A stretch of 64,000 nucleotides of DNA from Chamaea fasciata. Lineage: Eukaryota > Chordata > Aves > Passeriformes > Sylviidae. This document shows positions 61,854 through 64,000 of the stretch, in pieces. Positions within the stretch are counted from its first letter, which is position 1. The number at the start of each line of letters is the position of its first letter. The notes beneath the pieces were generated by a model that did not search any database, was not told the DNA's origin, and saw only the letters and a program-made list of their open reading frames with translations. The position numbers and the translations under genes were made by a program. The DNA is taken from assembly GCA_029207755.1 (NCBI GenBank), contig JARCOQ010000003.1, forward strand, positions 85,517,994-85,581,993, read 5' to 3'.

Positions 61854-64000
61854 GATCTGTTAATATCCTACCTTTGCTTCAGGAAAACTTATTCATACTC
61901 ATGTTAGTCATTACAAAAATTTGTAAAGGACCCTGAGATTAATTTTAACTTTTATTTTTCTCATAATTGGATTATTTATTTGAGAATCTCAGTTTTTTCT
62001 ACTAATTGTCTTGAACTGAGAGTTGTTTTTCTTTGCCTTCTGATAGGTACTTGCTGTTTTAGGATTAGCTTGGTTTCAGATCACAATACATTACCAAGCT
62101 TTCATCATTACAGTCACCAGCAGTTCCTTGAGAATCTAAGCAGAATTTTTCCTAGTTAGCCTCCAACCTGTAATAGCTGTCTTTGACATTAGTAGATATT
62201 CAGTTCTTTGTAAGAGGTGCTCTGAAGTTTTATTTCTTGGTTCTGCTTAATTCTGCACAAATGAGATTGTCTTACTTGCTGTGACTTGATCAGTTCCACA
62301 AAAATTTTTCTGCAGGTGTCACACAGGTTTCTCTTCTCAAGGCCCTGATTTTTAATCTGTACCTGGTACTCTTTAATAATCTGATCTGTCAATGGGGCCT
62401 GAATTTCATTCGTATGCTGTTGACAGACAGACTGATGTTATAAAATTAGCCCTTAATATTCCTTCTGTCACATATGTGCAGCCCGCATGCCAAACTGATG
62501 ACAAGGTTTGGACATTTAGAAATTTTGTAAAATTTTATGCCTCAGAAATATCTGATGCCTAGGGGGAATAGACATTCCTTTCTAAATCTCTCAATTTAGT
62601 CTCAGTATAAAGAATTCTGCAACAGTGAGGACCGAGAATCCAGATCTCAACAGCACTAAAATCATGTGTCTTTTTATACCTCACAAAGTGGTGGCAAGTG
62701 TGTAGCACTAGAGTTCCAAAACAATATGCTACACACCCAATAACAATAGTCAGAATAGCCACTGGCAATTTTGAACTGAAGAAACTGAAATTAAATTCAA
62801 GAACTATTTTGGCACAATTTTCAGAGTACTTTTAATTTTATGCAATTATAGATAGAGATTTTTGGAGCATGTATTTTAAAACTTATTTGGAGAGTTTCAG
62901 TGTTCCTAAAATTATTTTTACACAACAATTAGATTAATATTAGTAGATGGCCATAAAACTCAGATGCAAATCCAGTGGACATGACAGTTTCTGGTAGAAC
63001 TCTAGAAAGAGGTTGCAGAAAAATTGAAGACAGGTTAATGTTTTCTGGTTTTGTGTTTTATCTGAATATGAAACACAAGGCAGAACTGTTGAATTTGGCT
63101 TCCTCAACAAACAGTCATCTAGTTAGAAAAAAAAAAAAAAAAAGCAGAGCCTGCTTTTTCAATTAATTCATAGTCAAAAGAATGGAACCAGCCAAAATTT
63201 GAGGAATTTTAGTCTAAAATTTGAAAATCAATGTTTCTGTCAATAGGGTCTGGAATTCAAGGCAGACAGAATGTTTGCATAAAATTTACACAGTCTTCAT
63301 TTCCAGCTTTCTACTTCTTTACGTGTGAAATTAATCTCTAAAAAGCCCCCAAACAAGTCCGTAAAAGTAGTCTCTTATCTCTAGATGAAAAGAGGTCAGC
63401 TGATTATAGGTTCTCATCTTACACGTCAGAATAAGAACAGCATGTTCAGACGGTCTGCTACGAATAAATGCAACATGTATTTTTCATGTAACAAGTTTTT
63501 GTCATTCTCACATAAGGTTTACCGAATATGTAAGGTTCCCCCTACGGATTTCTAGACAGTAATTTTTTAGGTATATTAAGTGATTTCTACTTCGTCAGCA
63601 TGGCAGAGGAATTATTTTCCTTTCTTTTTCTGAATGTGGTATTTAAGACCTGAAATTCCTGAATATTCTCTAGTTCTGATGTTACTGATTTCACTTAAAG
63701 TCTATAAATTTGTATAGAAAAATGTATTTAACCAATGTTCCAAAATAAAAACTTCTATCAACATGTCTTCAGAGCAAATATTTTTATTTTGAGTAGTTGT
63801 TTCTCCTGCTGCTCATCTGATGAATTTTCTTCTTTTTCTTAGCGCTCCTCTTTGTAACTGGGAATAGGGAAAAATGGCTGGAAAACATATGGAAAAACAA
63901 ATCCTAAAATAACTATATTGCTTGCATGTAATTTCTCACATCCTATTGCCCACTGCACTGATTTTCTCTGTGTTTAAAGCAGGGTTTCCTGTTCAAACAG
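61854..64000. other. Intron stretch, nothing recognised
   Basis: AT-rich, with a 16-nt poly(A) near 63127. No repeat family or exon was identified. Confidence 0.6.

Larger units (their letters stand above)
1..64000 (-). other. ADGRB3: ADGRB3 (BAI3) locus, internal genomic segment
   Basis: The whole window lies inside one minus-strand gene, judged by three ordered exons (35772-35898, 33988-34091, 31129-31231) whose joined translation reads from the GPS motif through TM2 of ADGRB3. ADGRB3 is a postsynaptic adhesion GPCR of brain. From general knowledge of the family, it has an N-terminal CUB-like domain, thrombospondin repeats, a hormone-receptor motif, a GAIN domain, 7TM and a long cytoplasmic tail, and it binds C1q-like proteins. 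Neither gene end is present. The gene is known to be very long in mammals (hundreds of kb), consistent with the large introns here. No other gene could be recognised on either strand. Confidence 0.9.
35899..64000 (-). other. ADGRB3: ADGRB3 intron upstream of the GPS exon (partial)
   Basis: These are the last 28 kb of the intron preceding the GPS exon; its start is outside the window. I looked on the minus strand for the preceding GAIN-domain exons and found none. It carries the CpG island next to the exon, C-run and pyrimidine tracts, a minisatellite, microsatellites and five CR1 copies or fragments, all antisense to the gene. Confidence 0.8.

Overview
This is vertebrate nuclear DNA, almost certainly from a bird. 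It is AT-rich, CpG-poor and nearly gene-empty. Its dominant interspersed repeat is the CR1 LINE, in several subfamilies and both orientations, with the 3' ends typical of sauropsid CR1 (variants of ATTCTATG and 'gaggtcttttccaacct'). I saw no Alu, B1 or L1 copies. The species cannot be named from the sequence.

The only protein-coding gene I can support is an internal slice of ADGRB3 (BAI3, brain-specific angiogenesis inhibitor 3, an adhesion GPCR) on the minus strand. Three consecutive exons lie within 4.8 kb. Exon 35772-35898 carries the GPS motif and tethered agonist of the GAIN domain. Exon 33988-34091 carries the linker and TM1. Exon 31129-31231 carries ICL1, TM2 and the start of ECL1. Splice phases agree across both junctions, all six splice sites are canonical, and the joined reading frame agrees with vertebrate ADGRB3 as I remember it. 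The next downstream exon (TM3) and the exon before the GPS were not found, so these three exons sit between introns of more than 31 kb and more than 28 kb.

Layout: 1-31128 is intron, with CR1 copies at about 5145-5946, 18698-18778 and 24895-25250, a diverged pair of 350-bp blocks at 17907/19735, a perfect 16-bp hairpin at 16369, and several simple repeats. 31129-35898 is the exon cluster, with one CR1 in its second intron. 35899-36413 is a compact, unusual block directly upstream (gene sense) of the GPS exon: a strong CpG island, a 79-nt pure pyrimidine tract and long C-runs. 36414-64000 is intron again, with a three-copy minisatellite, an 8-bp TATA-rich microsatellite, an old-type CR1 (47843-48465), a long CR1 carrying reverse-transcriptase remnants (about 49280-51078), more CR1 pieces, and a 44-nt poly(T) run beside a coding-like stretch.

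The most interesting point is the CpG island beside the GPS exon. It could be an internal promoter making an N-terminally truncated, 7TM-only ADGRB3 message. This is inference and needs transcript data. No complete gene, RNA gene, CRISPR array or active mobile element was found.
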